Positions 33,141 through 44,093 are shown, numbered from the stretch's first letter. The stretch: 64,000 bases of DNA from Cryptomeria japonica (GCF_030272615.1 NC_081409.1:648986468-649050467), one strand, 5' to 3'. Notes: generated from the letters alone by a model not told the origin. Made by a program: numbers and translations.

Positions 33141-33490
33141 ATCCCCCTAAAAAATAATTATTTTGTAATGATTATCACATTGAAGTGTCTATGCTAGGGA
33201 AAGGAAGGGAAAGCTTTGTGACCTCTCACGAGGAAGAAAGATGAAGGATAGGACAGATTTGTGACCTCTCATGAGAAAGAGAGATGAGTAAACGGGTACT
33301 GGAATTCTAGAAGAAGTGTACTAAATGGTCTGTAAGACTAGATGGATTGAACTATTGCATAGTGAGTTGCAAAGAGTTGGATTTTGCCACATTAAGTTAT
33401 CTTGTACTAGCAAGACCACGTTGAGTTGCAAAGGTTCAATTTTGAAATATTCAAGACAGATTGTGAATCTCAGCATCAAGGGGGGGAGTG

Positions 33491-34066
33491 TGTTGACAGG
33501 TGATGCTCAAGTCTTGTTGTCGTTTAACTAAATATTATTATCATGCACTGCCATGCTACAATTCTAATTTTAGACTGTTAGTTTAGAGTTTAGTTTCCTT
33601 TTTATTTGGTTTAACTAAAAATTAACATAGCTTTGTTTTCATCGTTATTTTGTCTTCTTCAAGTCATGAATAATACATGCTTTGTTTTGGGTTGTGTATG
33701 CCCTATTTTTAGGAGCTATAAATTGAGGCTACAACCTCTATAAAAACTACCAATTATAATGTTTTGAATGTGGCTTGCAAAAATGTAATCAACTTCCCAA
33801 AGTTGAATACAAGAATTCCTTTCATGTGTTTAAATAATCCTCTATTTTCTCCTCTATTTTTCCATAGTTGTGTTTACTGTTGCAATATAAAATCTACAGG
33901 GTGGATTGAGCTTCCTTGATATGCAATTTGTAGAGCCTCTCATGCAACCTTTAATTTTGTCATACCAGCAATTCAAGGGAAAATTGAAACATCCAATGCA
34001 TATTGAATGGTGAAAAGAGCTTTGTTGTCCTTCTCATTGTCTTCTTTTGATTGACTTTATCTTTTA
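33491..34066 (+). repeat. Copia-type LTR
   Basis: Preceded by a strong polypurine tract (AAGGGGGGGAGTG, 33478-33490). It starts TGTTGACAGG and has a TATA-like CTATAAATTGAG (about 33716) with a second CTATAAAAAC about 20 bases on. TGGTGTCAGTGC follows at 34067-34078, a 10 of 12 match to the initiator-Met primer site. The LTR end is not a clean CA, so the right boundary is approximate. No second LTR in the window. Confidence 0.5.
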
Positions 34067-34078
34067 TGGTGTCAGTGC

Positions 34079-35370
34079 ATTCTAATATGTAGAATCTGTG
34101 CATCCCACTTCCACTAATTCCCAAAGTTCTTGGGATAATAATAAAGTCTTTATTTTAATACTCCAATAATCATAATTCTCTCTAAAAACAACGGAAACGA
34201 AAATGATAAATTGTTACTATTAGTCATCTGAAGATAACTATATCTCTAATCTTACTATATGCACAAAAAGAAATCCTACAACCTGCTCATACCAATTGAA
34301 AGATTATAAGAATTAAAACAACACTAACAGAAAAAGAAATAAAACAAAATCTGCTCTTAACTGAGTGAATAACCAAAATTAAAATCTATGCAAATTGTAT
34401 TCATACACTGATATAAACAATAACATTAAACTATATTTTAAAGACTATAAATAGGAAAAACAAAAAACTTACAACTAAAAAACTAAAACTGTTTTTCTTA
34501 CCGCGTAGACAAGAGTTAACCAAAAACTTAAAAACAAAGCTAGCATAGCAGCAGTTAAACTGTTTTTTTCATTGTTTCCGTCTTCTTGCACAAATTATTT
34601 TCTTTACTGTGGTACAGCCTTCCATGGTTTCTGATTGATGTGCACTAAAAATCGACGAATACGAGAATGCACCCATCAAATCTAATCACCACCTCGTTCG
34701 TATGCTCTTGTTTTACTAGCTTTTGAGTATACAGCTCTGCAAATTAGATTAATGCTTCACGATACATAGATCATGTTCCCTCAAATCTGAATTTAAAATT
34801 TCATATTCCGTCCTGCAACAACAAAAGGAGAAAATAGTACAGTTTAGTCATGGCTAGCACAATTTGGTCCGTGTTGATCATGAAAATTTCCAAACGTCAA
34901 AGTTAAGATTAAATATGCACAGTCCCTGTGACAGCAAATTTGCGTCCCTAATAAATATAGTATTTATATGAAGATAAGAAGTGTGAATAGTGCAACACAT
35001 GATGATTTGAGAGTTGAGGACAAATCTCTTTCAATCTACATTATCTTATTTCACTCTGCAACTGCAGTACAAGGGGATGGCGAGGGGGGAAAGTGCAGAT
35101 TTGCAGATGCTGTAGATGAAAGCCACCAAGCTATCACGTCTTTGGGTTGCTTAAGTTAAGCTCCCTGTTTACTTAAGTCATGGAAATTTCTAATCGCAAG
35201 TTACATTTTAGAGCAAGTTGTAATTGAAATCAAGCGGCTAGTGTAGCAAGGTTTGTACCGCCATACACATGGCCCTCCTATACAAGTTGCTAACGCTATT
35301 CACATGTTCTAGGAAATCACCATATTTTTGAGTTGTTGGATGACTTATGAGCATCATTTTAAAAATAGGC
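34079..35370. other. Unassigned DNA, no gene seen
   Basis: AT-rich. One 63-codon frame (34968-35159) has no recognisable features and looks like chance. No transposon ends. Confidence 0.5.
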
Positions 35371-35715
35371 AGCAGTTGTGGCTGCATAGCACAGGATAGA
35401 TCTAGCTAAGAAAAAAGAAAGAGAAACTTGAGATCCAATGGACAGAAGATAAAACAGAGCAAGGAAGGAAAGGAATTATATTAACATATTATGTCTTTTA
35501 CATTATGCAAAGGCATGCATTTATACAATAGTAACCACCGCATGATCACATAATATATGGTGGAAACAAAGGCATAACAACCATATCAAACTTAGCGGTG
35601 AAAGGGGCGAAGATTACAAGTGTAGTTCTCTGTAGTTAACTTACATGCAAGCATGCAATCCGCAGATCACAGAGATGACTGTGTTGCATGACTGACTGTT
35701 TTGCATGTGCTAACA
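35371..35715 (-). repeat. Mini element 3' LTR
   Basis: Matches 36748-37107 with few differences and ends GCTAACA. Its outer ten bases are diverged or replaced. TATAAA on the minus strand near 35527. Confidence 0.85.
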
Positions 35716-35830
35716 CCCCCCCTTAAGTCTAACTAAGGAGAGATAAACCTAATGAAAGGAAAGAGGGAAGAGGGAAAACCCAATGGGAACAAAACCCCCC
35801 CTCAAAATAAACACTAACTCTACATGACAC

Positions 35831-36604
35831 TTAATATGCTACAATGTCTTGCAACCAAAGAAGGTCTTGCAAAAAGTGGCTATTTGTGCCTTCACAAAGA
35901 AGAGAAAGAATGTCAATACACAATGTAGCAAAGCGAATGCTGTAGTAGGTTCCCTTGCAACAAATGATGTCTCTTCCTTTTGGAAGATAGAAACCTTGAG
36001 TTGTCAAACTGCCGAATTCCCACTCAAGAGAAATGTATGAAGGAATCAAGATGAATGGTTCTGAAAAATACCTATGTTTCTCCAACCTGATGGTGAACTG
36101 CAACTCTGCCATACAAGATTCTAGAACAGTGACCACTGAAGTGTGATATTTGTTCGGATATGAATTAGGATGTGTCAAGATAGTAGCATGGAGTGGTTGA
36201 GAGGAAACAAGAGAATCCAAACCAAAAGAAGATGCAACTTGATGTGAGCCCACGTCAGAGAGAGGACATGTGTCCTCAAAATTGTCATCATGATCAAAGA
36301 GAGCTTCAACAAACAAATGATAAATGTCTGATAGGATGATATCTCACTCATCAAGAGGACAAGAGTGAATCTGCTGAAGAGAATCTGAAGTAGCATTCAA
36401 AGAAGCCAAGATCTCTATCAAACTCGCAGGTGAAGGTGAAGGTACATCAACTATTTTTGTAGGTGGAGAAGGAGTAGCTTGCAATTTTGATGCATTCCCA
36501 AAAAAGAGTAGAAAGGCATTATGTGAGAAATGGAGACACCATTCATGCCCATTTTGATTGCTCCCACAATACATGCATTTGCAATCCTTATATATATACA
36601 TCAT
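35831..36604 (-). pseudogene. Mini element ORF, unknown product
   Basis: One minus-strand frame of 258 codons from an ATG at 36604, broken by a single TGA (36341-36343, likely from CGA). The N-terminal region has a Cys/His cluster, CKCMYCGSNQNGHEWC (about 36578-36530), reminiscent of a nucleocapsid knuckle but with non-standard spacing. A Pro/Ser-rich linker (TPSPPTKIVDVPSPSPAS) and a helical segment ending in DSLQQIHS follow. The C-terminal 160 residues (36316-35831) include DDNFEDTCPLSDVGSHQ and FYLPKGRDIICCKGTYYSIR. I recognise no family. It is either a reduced gag or a captured host sequence. Confidence 0.55.
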
Positions 36605-36735
36605 TCACTCCTTTAAAATATCTCCAAAAAGATACAAAAACAAAACCTTCAATACAATGGTTATTCCAATCTAAAACAACTCTTTCTGCAGTACCTGCAA
36701 ATAAAAGTGTTTAGCTTTTTCTTCCAAGCAACCTT

Positions 36736-36747
36736 GCTCTGATACCA
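36736..36747 (-). promoter_or_regulatory. Mini element primer binding site
   Basis: Minus-strand TGGTATCAGAGC, a perfect initiator-Met-tRNA primer site, directly after the LTR end (TAAATTCTACA). Confidence 0.95.
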
Positions 36748-37107
36748 TGTAGAATTTAGCAGTTGTGGCTACATAGCACAGGATAGATCTAGCTAAGAAA
36801 AAAGAAAGACAAACTTGCAGATCTAATGGACAAAAGATAAAACAGAGCAGCTGAGAAAGGAAAGGAATTATATTAACCCATTATGTCTTTTACATTATGC
36901 AAAGGCATGCATTTATACAATAGTAACCACCGCATGATCACATAATATATGGTGGAAACAAAGGCATAACAACCATATCAAACTTAGTGGTGAAAGGGGT
37001 GAAGATAACAAGTGTAGTTCTCGGTAGTTAACCTACATGCAAGCATGCAATCCGTAGATCACAGAGATGATTGTGTTGCATGACTGACTATTTTGCATGT
37101 GCTAACA
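36748..37107 (-). repeat. Mini element 5' LTR
   Basis: 360 bases, TGTTAGCACATGC...AAATTCTACA on the minus strand. A TATAAA box at 36916-36911 on the minus strand would start transcription towards the ORF. Confidence 0.9.
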
Positions 37108-37503
37108 ATTCTGATTTCAAAAATGTCAAATCGTACATCATATTATTGACAGTCATTGTTAATATCTGACTAGCTTATATGTTATATATGTTATGCACAC
37201 CTTACTGCCATTTTGAAACCAGAATAACTTATTCCATGTTACTTTTTAAATTGATTGGGATAAATGCATCAATAGGATGGTTCTAACTTTTCATACTTAT
37301 AATGGTAGAACACCTATGTAAACATATTTCATTCCTAACTAGCTAACGTAAAAATCTCACGTATTAATCACACGCATTGATTTAGGCAACATGATTAATT
37401 GGATATACGTGAAAAACAAATGAAATATTCACAATCAAATTAGAAGAGGAAAATACCAAAACATAGAAGACATGTATAAATCACATAAACCCAATGAAGA
37501 TAT
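37108..37503. other. Unassigned AT-rich DNA
   Basis: No ORF or repeat boundary recognised between the mini element and the solo LTR. Confidence 0.5.
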
Positions 37504-37982
37504 TGTTGGAAAGTCTAAGAAAGACAAAAGTTAAATGGAGTATTCTTGAAGAGATAAAGGATGAACTAGAACTAACTGAAATTATCTAAAGAAGAGTAAC
37601 TCTCACCTAATTATTAATTAAATCTAACACAAAATTATTAAAATAATCTTATTATAAAACTTAAACCTTAATTTTTCCAATAGACCTAATAAACCTATGT
37701 TCTAAAATAGTCTTTGTAATTTCAAAAGACCTCTATATAAAACACATTTGTAATGAGTTCTTCAACATTAGGAGTTCTAATTGATTAAGTGATCATGTAA
37801 TCAATTGAAAAGAGTAATGTCAATTTTGTAGAATTCAAGCTGTACAAATTTGTTTAGAGAATCCTTAATGTAAGATTGTGTTGTAAGATTTAAGCAATAT
37901 GTGTTTTTGCACATAGATTTTTGAATTTGTGAGTTGTTGGTGTTTTGAGTCTGCGTATTCATTTATATCGTTCACCCCAACA
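37504..37982 (+). repeat. Solo LTR, 479 bp
   Basis: TGTTGGAAAG...CCCCAACA with a TATA-like CTATATAAAAC (near 37733) and the terminal TTCACCCCAACA typical of Copia LTRs. It is flanked by GATAT and AATAT (one mismatch), so it is probably a solo LTR left by recombination. Strand inferred from the TATA orientation. Confidence 0.75.
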
Positions 37983-38879
37983 AATATTAGATGAATAGAG
38001 AAAGGAATTCAAGATAGTTGGGGAATGGTAAGTGAACCATTATAATAGTTAATTAATCATTCTCTGGTGCATGAAGTTACGAGGTTTGGGTTCTCTCTCT
38101 TTTGCAGTGATGGGTGTAACAATTATTGTATCAGATGTTTAGGTGGGACCAAGGAGTCAAATAGAAATCATTCTTTCTTTTGATTAATGCTTATAGGAAA
38201 AAAAAAAAAGGGAAAACAAATTAAAAAAATTGGAATATTTAATACATGTTTTTGATCTATTGTGTGAGTCATTGATTCAAAGTCATCAAGTATCTAATGA
38301 TTACTTTGAAAAAATTGTGAACAATTGATTACAAAATTTTATGAATTGTTTTTTAATAAATTCAATATGAATTTTTTTGGCAAGTATTTGGGAATTAACT
38401 GAATCCACTAACTATGCTATAGACATCCAAAACATATAAAATAAAGTTAAAATACTTATTCATGCATGTTATTTTTGTTTATTATTGCCAATCACATCCT
38501 AACTCATACAATGAAGCAATTATTTCTTTAATGTTGCAAAGAATAATCATAAAAATATCTTATTGGGTGTTATATATCTCAAGAGTTACAAGAAAGTTGA
38601 ATAGAAGAAACCAAAAACCTTGCAAAACACCATTAGACTGAATTCTAAACACACAAAATTCACCTTTGTTTGGTTTGATTAAGAAAATTGAGATTCACCT
38701 TTGTTTTTGGACTCTTTCATTTGTTCTCATTCATAATGGTTTTCATAGGGTCTCATTTATGTATAGTTTAATCGGTAATAAAAAGTTTGGTTACATAGAA
38801 ATGATTTATAAACAAGAAATTTTTAGTAGCTATATGCTAACATTTGGGTATTTTTGGTATCTGTACAAGAATAGAATGT
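37983..38879. other. Unassigned AT-rich DNA
   Basis: No supported feature. An open frame at 38666-38899 has no recognisable content and runs into Copia-C. Confidence 0.5.
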
Positions 38880-38949
38880 TGAACCAGTTATCTCGGTAGT
38901 ATCGGAAAGATCAACTGTAATTGAAGATTAGAGCAGAGAAGCAGAAAGT

Positions 38950-39320
38950 CAAAAGACTCCTAGGTATGTAAGGTTGAATCATTCAAAAGATCAGATAATT
39001 GGACAAGATGATGGTTGGCAACTGATGAGGTATGTTTAATTTCTCAAGTTGAATCGACATTAGTTATTGAAGCTTGTAAGGATGAATGCTAGATGAAAGC
39101 TATGCAAGATGAATTAGATCAGATAGAAAAGAACAATACTTGGACTTTGGTTCCCTGACCTAAAAATAAGAATTTAACTGGAACTAAATGGGTTTTTAGA
39201 AACAAACTGAATGAGGATGGACAAGTTGTAAGAAAGTAGGCTTGATTGGTCTACAAAGTATACTCTCAGAAGGAAGGAATTGATTATGTTGAATCTTTGC
39301 TCCGGTAGCTAGGATTTTCA
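38950..39320 (+). pseudogene. Copia-C RT, N-terminal part only
   Basis: Readable text: [66 protein letters not shown]. It then goes directly to FRYFQG text of the RT C-terminus at about 39310. The fingers and the whole catalytic palm (with the YVDD box) are absent. The join lies where the VAR of PVAR and the AR of AR-IFRYLKG are similar, so short similarity may have guided the deletion. Four or more stops. Confidence 0.82.
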
Positions 39321-39780
39321 GATATTTTCAAGGTTTTTCAAGTATGGTTTTTGGTTTATGAGGACTTTACGCTATGAGCATATTCAAATCCAGATTAGGC
39401 AGGTGATGTTAATAACCGAATAGGCTCATCCAGTGGAGAATTCTTCCTTGGGAAGGAGTTGGTTTCATGGATCAACAAGAAGCAGTCATGCATCTCTTTA
39501 TCTACTGCTAAAGCTTAGTATGTTGCGACTAATTGCACTCAAGTTCTATGGATGAAGCAAATATTGGAGGATATACAAGTGAGTTGTAATGATCTGGTAG
39601 TTATTCACTGTGATAACTCTACAACTATTGACATATCAAAAGATCCGATATTTCACTCCAAGACTAAGAAAATATCAATCAAGTATAACTTTTTGAAGGA
39701 AAAGGTGGAAGCAAATGAAGTCAGATTAGTTTGAGAAATCATTTGAGTATTTGAGAGACAGATTGGGAGTTTCTGCCCTT
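39310..39780 (+). pseudogene. Copia-C RNase H
   Basis: SSSGEFFLGKELVSW, KKQSCISLSTAKA-stop-YVATNCTQVLWMKQ (the catalytic Glu box, with Glu to Lys/stop changes), then the open piece 39552-39734: ILEDIQVSCNDLVVIHCDNS, TTIDISKDPIFHSKTKKI, KYNFLKEKVEANEVRLV. The usual polyprotein end (FTK, LRDRLGV) follows in another frame near 39740-39775. Dead. Confidence 0.85.
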
Positions 39781-40009
39781 TCGGTAGAGACTTGAGTGTT
39801 GTGGATTGGCATAAGTCTGATATACATTTACAGAGGTTCTATTCTTCCCGGATTGATGAGTTGGTGCTAGTACTTAGGGGGAGTAGTCAGCGGTGTGGTT
39901 CAGAGGCACTGTAGTGTTTTTCTTTGGTGTTTATGTCAAATTTCTAACATTGATGTCAAAGGGAGAGATATATATATGTGAAAAGCAGAGCTTAACAAGA
40001 TATCAGTCT

Positions 40010-40254
40010 AAGGGGAAGATTGTTGGCACAAGAAGGAGAAACATAATTTCAGATTGGTTGTATCCCATTGGGGGAGTTTGGTTCAAGTCTATGGATGATT
40101 AATTAGTACAAAGATATTTGGTTCAGAGCTTCATTTCTATATCTTTTTATGGGAGATTGTTGACTGTGTTCCATAGGAGAAGACTTGTTTGGCATTTCTT
40201 GAAACTTGGATGTTTTTCACATCTAGTGTTTCCATCAATTCCAAATGGGGAGAT
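40010..40254 (+). promoter_or_regulatory. Copia-C purine-rich tracts before the LTR
   Basis: Two tracts: AAGGGGAAGAT (40010-40020) followed by TGTTGGCAC, and AAATGGGGAGAT (40243-40254) followed by TGTTGGCAA. The second starts the LTR by comparison with other LTRs here. The first is a copy of the tract-LTR junction that lies inside the element, and might be a relict LTR edge or secondary priming site. Confidence 0.6.
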
Positions 40255-41459
40255 TGTTGGCAATATGAAGGAATTGATTATGTGTTGCATTGATATTTTG
40301 TCATTGATGGCAACACCGACTATTTTGGTTGTTTATCAGTTTCCAGTTGGTTCTGATAGAGTGGTTAGATTATAATATTGATTTGGTATACTTCAGTATG
40401 CTTTGGTTGGTGGAATTTGTTTGGATTGGTTATTCTTGTGTTCTAATGTGTATCACATTCAGGTTGTATTTCCTTGATGATTGGATGCTATCTTATGTTC
40501 TAGTAAGCCTACTTTGTTGATCCGATAAGGGTTTCATCGACAGAGATTTATTGAACATCTTTGATGTAATGGATAAGTAGTGTTGGTGCAACTTCTAGAA
40601 GGGATTCACGATGCTAATGGTGATTGTGTTTGTGCCTCGACTGATTGGTGTCAATACTTTGGCATGTGTGGATCTCCTTTAGGTCGGGTACTATCTAGGT
40701 TTATGGACCGGTTTGCATGTAATGTGTTGGTGGATCCTCCGATACACTTCCAAGATGTTTTATTGATTGGATGATGTTTGTTTGGCCGTAGGCCGACATG
40801 TGTTATGATTTTATTTCAGGATTATTTAATGGATTTATTGAATTATCATTTGTGTGGCCGACCTAATTGGTTAGGTCTTGGGTTGGTATAAAGTGATGTA
40901 AGATCTCATTGTAGATCGTATGTATGCATGTATGGGCAAGAAGCAAATAATGTAATAATAATTTGTGCAAAGGATTTGGTCGATCATAGGTGATCGAGTT
41001 GGGTTTATGTAAGAGGTTTTAGACCTCCGACATTGAGATTAACCGGAACTGTAATCTGGCACGTTTGATGCTATCACATACAGTTCTTCTTTCTAGATTG
41101 TTGTCTGAATATTATGAGGTGGTTAACCTCTTTGTAGTCAGTGAGACTCCATTGTGATGAGAAGTGCGCTCTAGGTAGTGTGCCTTCATGCATGTGGAGG
41201 CCCCTTATTGCAATATTTATTCATTTGATATGTGGATAGATATTGTGGGTCTCCAATCCCGTCGTGGTTTTTCCTCCTTGAGGTTTTCTATGTATAAATC
41301 TATGGTGTTATGGTGTTCAACTTTGTGGTTGCATTGTTGCTTATTTTTATATGCTTTTATGTTTACCGGTTGTTGAGTTGTCATATTAAAAAGGTTAAAT
41401 TTCTCCATTCTGGTAGAACATTGATTCACCCCCCCTCTCAGTGTTCTTGGATTCCAACA
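40255..41459 (+). repeat. Copia-C 3' LTR
   Basis: 1205 bases, TGTTGGCAATATG...GGATTCCAACA. It contains the conserved CGTGGTTTTTCC...GAGGTTTTCTATGT stretch (41264-41293), the GCTCTAG...GCATGTGGAGGCCCC module (41165-41207) and CACCCCCCCTCTCAGT near the end. Confidence 0.85.
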
Positions 41460-41461
41460 AA

Positions 41462-41653
41462 CAATTGGCTATTCAATATTAGATTATCAACAGGAAATGA
41501 AGTATGATTGGGTTGTTTTGGATTCAGGGTAATTTAATATAGGGTTATTGTGAAGATAGCATATTATTACCCTGGGATGTTTTGTCATTGGGTTATTGTG
41601 ACTAGTTTATTATGTTGTGGGTTATTTTGGCTCGGTTGTTTTGAATAGATACC
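41462..41653. repeat. GGGTTATT-rich border sequence B
   Basis: Four or five degenerate copies of GGGTTATTGTG / GGGTTRTTTTG in 190 bases. It abuts the 3'-side break of Copia-D at 41654. Counterpart of 3955-4090 in inverted relation to Copia. Confidence 0.5.
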
Positions 41654-42072
41654 CATTTGCAACCCTTTTTCTACTCTTTTCCTTTTTTGATCATACATCT
41701 AATACTATTGAACAAATATTCATAGCCTTTTCTACACATCTAACTAACACTTAACAAACTATGTCTTAATCCTTTAACATAATAAAAATCATTAGTTTTA
41801 TGCTTACCATCAATAGAAACACTTCCAATACCACTGATAGTTGCACCATCTTCTCTAACAAATTTCACTGATCCACTATCATATCCCTTGAGATTAATAA
41901 ACCTATCTTTGTCACTGGTTATATGGTTTGGACATTCAGAGTCAATGATCCATGTATTTGGTTCTATTTTTGCATGCAATGTAGTCTTTACTATTTTCTC
42001 CTCTTTCGCATTCTTTTTTTTTTCAATTGCCAAAACACAAGGATTCCTCATTTGAGTCATCATCAAGTTCAT
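41654..42072 (-). pseudogene. Copia-D protease, truncated
   Basis: 110-codon open piece with WIIDSECPNHITSDKDRF (active-site DSG changed to DSE), GYDSGSVKFVRE, SGIGSVSIDGKHKTNDFYYV and GLRHSLLSVS, then a stop and MCRKGYEYLFNSIRCMIKK before the break. Copia protease; inactive as Gly is Glu and the C-terminal part is missing. Confidence 0.82.
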
Positions 42073-42079
42073 CTTTAGA

Positions 42080-42548
42080 TGATTTTTCTTTAATATAACA
42101 TAAGCCTTTTTTCTCTCTTATGTTAAAGTTGCATCTTCTAGTTTTATTTTTCTTCTCCTCATCATCTGATCTCTTATAGTCCTCCCTGTAAATGCAATGA
42201 GAATCATAATGTCCAATTCTACCACAAGAAAAAAAAATTAGAGGTAACTTAATTTTGTATCTTCCAATGCCTTACTACAATATTCTCACAAAATTTTCCT
42301 CTACTTCATCCATGTCTCTACTAAATTTCAAATCATCATGTCTTGAAACATTAAATGTTGTCTCTATTTTTTCTCTTTTCTCTTCCTCTATTTCTGAAAT
42401 TTCAAAGGCTGTTAAGGTATTGGTAAGCTGATCAATGGTATACTTTCTTAAATAATTTCTTTCTTTAATTCCACACCTTGTTTCTTTATAAGATTTTGGC
42501 AGGTTCAACCAGATCTTTTGAATGACATCACCTTCATCCAAAAGTCAC
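42080..42548 (-). pseudogene. Copia-D second gag copy (C-terminal half)
   Basis: LDEGDVIQKIWLNLPKSYKE, YTIDQLTNTLTAFEISEIEE, then a frameshifted zinc knuckle FSCGRIGHYDSHC (about 42240-42195; first Cys is Phe) and an acidic linker leading to protease. This repeats the gag C-terminal half already present at 43003-42701 with different sequence, so two gag C-termini lie in series. Confidence 0.7.
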
Positions 42549-43586
42549 TCTATGTATATAGTTCTCAACACCTTCATCTTCAAGTCACTATTTTCATCAT
42601 TAGACAAAGTGTTGGAGTCCTTATATTTATTGACATTATCAACTTGTATAGGAATGATAAATGTTTCATCATTTGAATCATCACATTCTTCTTCTTTAGA
42701 TTAATAACTACTTTCTTTGGAATAAAAATAACTTTTAGGCTTGTCCCATCTATTTTTATCATCTCCTCCTCTATTTATATCTTCTTTGAAAGTATATTTA
42801 GTTGCATATTGAGCAATTCTTCCACAATTAAAGCATTTGAAGCATAACTTACCTTTATATTTTTCTATGCCTTTCTTCAATATTCTTACAATGTTTGCTT
42901 CTACATTGTCAAATTCATCATCAGGATCAACATTGTCTTCCACTTTCTTACTAGCTTTGAATACAAATTCTTTCTTAGGATTATCCAATTCAAATTCTCT
43001 CATCTCAAAATTAGTAAGTGCACCATAGAGTCAATCTATTATATATTTGTCCAGATCCCTACTTTCCTCAATAGTAGACACCTCAAGAGTACATGTTTTA
43101 ATAGGAAGAGTTTTGAGTAACATCTTCACTACTTCATCTTCATCTAGTTTACCACTAATGCTTCTAATTTCATTTACCACTTCAATTACTTGATGTATGC
43201 AGATATCAATATTTTATTCTTCTGACATCATTAGGTTCTAAGAAAAAAATGAATTTATGCAACTTGACATGTTTTATTTTCTAATCTCCTTCATATATAC
43301 TGCAAAGTTTCCCCCAAACATATTTTGGAAACTTGTACTTCATCACCTTCAAGGGTTCTAAATCATCCAGACCACTTATGATTGCATTTCTTGTCTTTCC
43401 ATTGTTCTCATGCATTTTGATCTCATTTGAAGTAGTTGGATTAGTAGAATGCAAAGTATAACCATTTACAATAGAGTTGCATATACAAAACCCTCTAGAA
43501 ATCAAATATGATTCCATCCTTATCTTTTAGAAGGAGTGATATGTGACATCAATCTTAGGTATCTTGTAAGGTCCATCTTGTACCAT
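42549..43586 (-). pseudogene. Copia-D first gag copy
   Basis: Starts MVQDGPYKIPKIDV (ATG at 43586). After a stop comes RMESYLISRGFCICNSIVNG, ENNGKTRNAIISGLDDLEP, YVWGKLCSIYEGD (43517-43281), a broken middle, then MREFELDNPKKEFVFKASKK and the knuckle CFNCGRIAQYATKY (42855-42815; His and last Cys replaced), and an acidic tail to 42560 that leads in the same frame, via a TGA, into gag copy 2. Confidence 0.8.
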
Positions 43587-43630
43587 CTTAAACCTTTCTC
43601 AATCAGTTAAGCCTCTTCTAGAGGAACTTG

Positions 43631-43644
43631 GATCTGATACTAAT
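43631..43644 (-). promoter_or_regulatory. Copia-D primer binding site
   Basis: Minus-strand ATTAGTATCAGATC immediately after the LTR end TTTGACA: initiator-Met type with G to A at one position. Confidence 0.8.
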
Positions 43645-44093
43645 TGTCAAACTCACCCCAAGACTAAGACAAGGTTGGGAGAGGGGGCGACAAGAGCGGG
43701 GAGGGGGAGAATCAATCTTAATTAAGCACTTAAACTTTATTCCACAAATAAATGTTAACTTATCCTTAATCTTATTAGCAGTAATTAAAGACAAAATAAT
43801 GAAACACCAAGCACAAGAGAACACCCAATTTACATGGAAAAACCAAAGGGTAAAAGTACAAAAATGTGTCATGTTTTAGGCCAACTTATCAGCACAAACA
43901 AATTTAAGTATTTATAATTAAAATTTAATTTAAGTCAAACATATGGTCTATATAGATTCATATTCATTATAACTAATTTATATATGCGCCACAACTTTTC
44001 CAAGTGGAAGTGCCTACTAAATGTATATTTTATACCACTTTAGGTCCAATTACCAATTTTATTTTTTTTAAACTCAATGTTTATGCTAGATAT
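43645..44093 (-). repeat. Copia-D 5' LTR, right edge unresolved
   Basis: Begins TGTCAAACTCACCCC in plus reading (LTR end GAGTTTGACA on its strand). It has LTR-like text (ACACCCAATTTACATGG, GAGGGGGAG). No partner LTR, so I cannot fix the outer end. It is at most the stretch up to the next LTR at 44094. Confidence 0.5.

Larger units (their letters stand above)
35371..37107 (-). mobile_element. Mini LTR element with its own ORF (1.7 kb)
   Basis: Two 345-360-base LTRs (35371-35715 and 36748-37107) enclose 1.02 kb. On the minus strand the order is LTR, a perfect initiator-Met primer site, ORF, polypurine tract (AAGGGGGGG, 35716-35724 reversed), LTR starting TGTTAGCAC. It has no enzyme domains, so it is non-autonomous (between TRIM and LARD in size), but it carries a 258-codon frame of unknown identity. 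No 5-base target duplication is visible: the left LTR lacks the first bases (TGTAGAATT). Confidence 0.88.
38880..41459 (+). mobile_element. Copia-C, truncated at 5' end, RT core deleted
   Basis: Begins in the integrase-RT linker (TPRYVRLNH text near 38960), continues into the first part of RT, jumps to the RT end and RNase H, then a 3' LTR (40255-41459). The 5' LTR, gag, protease and integrase are missing. Confidence 0.85.
41654..43645 (-). mobile_element. Copia-D, 5' half of a Copia element with two gags
   Basis: Minus-strand order from the right: LTR end, primer site, gag copy 1, gag copy 2, protease; then the break at 41654. No integrase, RT or 3' LTR follows. The protease end resembles Copia-E at 47440-47570, so both belong to one family. 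Confidence 0.85.

Noticed and set aside
34968-35159. 63-codon frame in element-poor DNA
   Set aside because: Short, no recognisable motif, no supporting context. Probably chance.
40580-40774. Frames inside the Copia-C LTR
   Set aside because: LTR is bounded by a polypurine tract and CCAACA; no homologue or motif in these frames.
4091-43645. Copia-A and Copia-D as the two halves of one element, proven
   Set aside because: They share a breakpoint and border motif, but orientation is inverted and they are 34 kb apart; independent copies remain possible, so kept only as a hypothesis.
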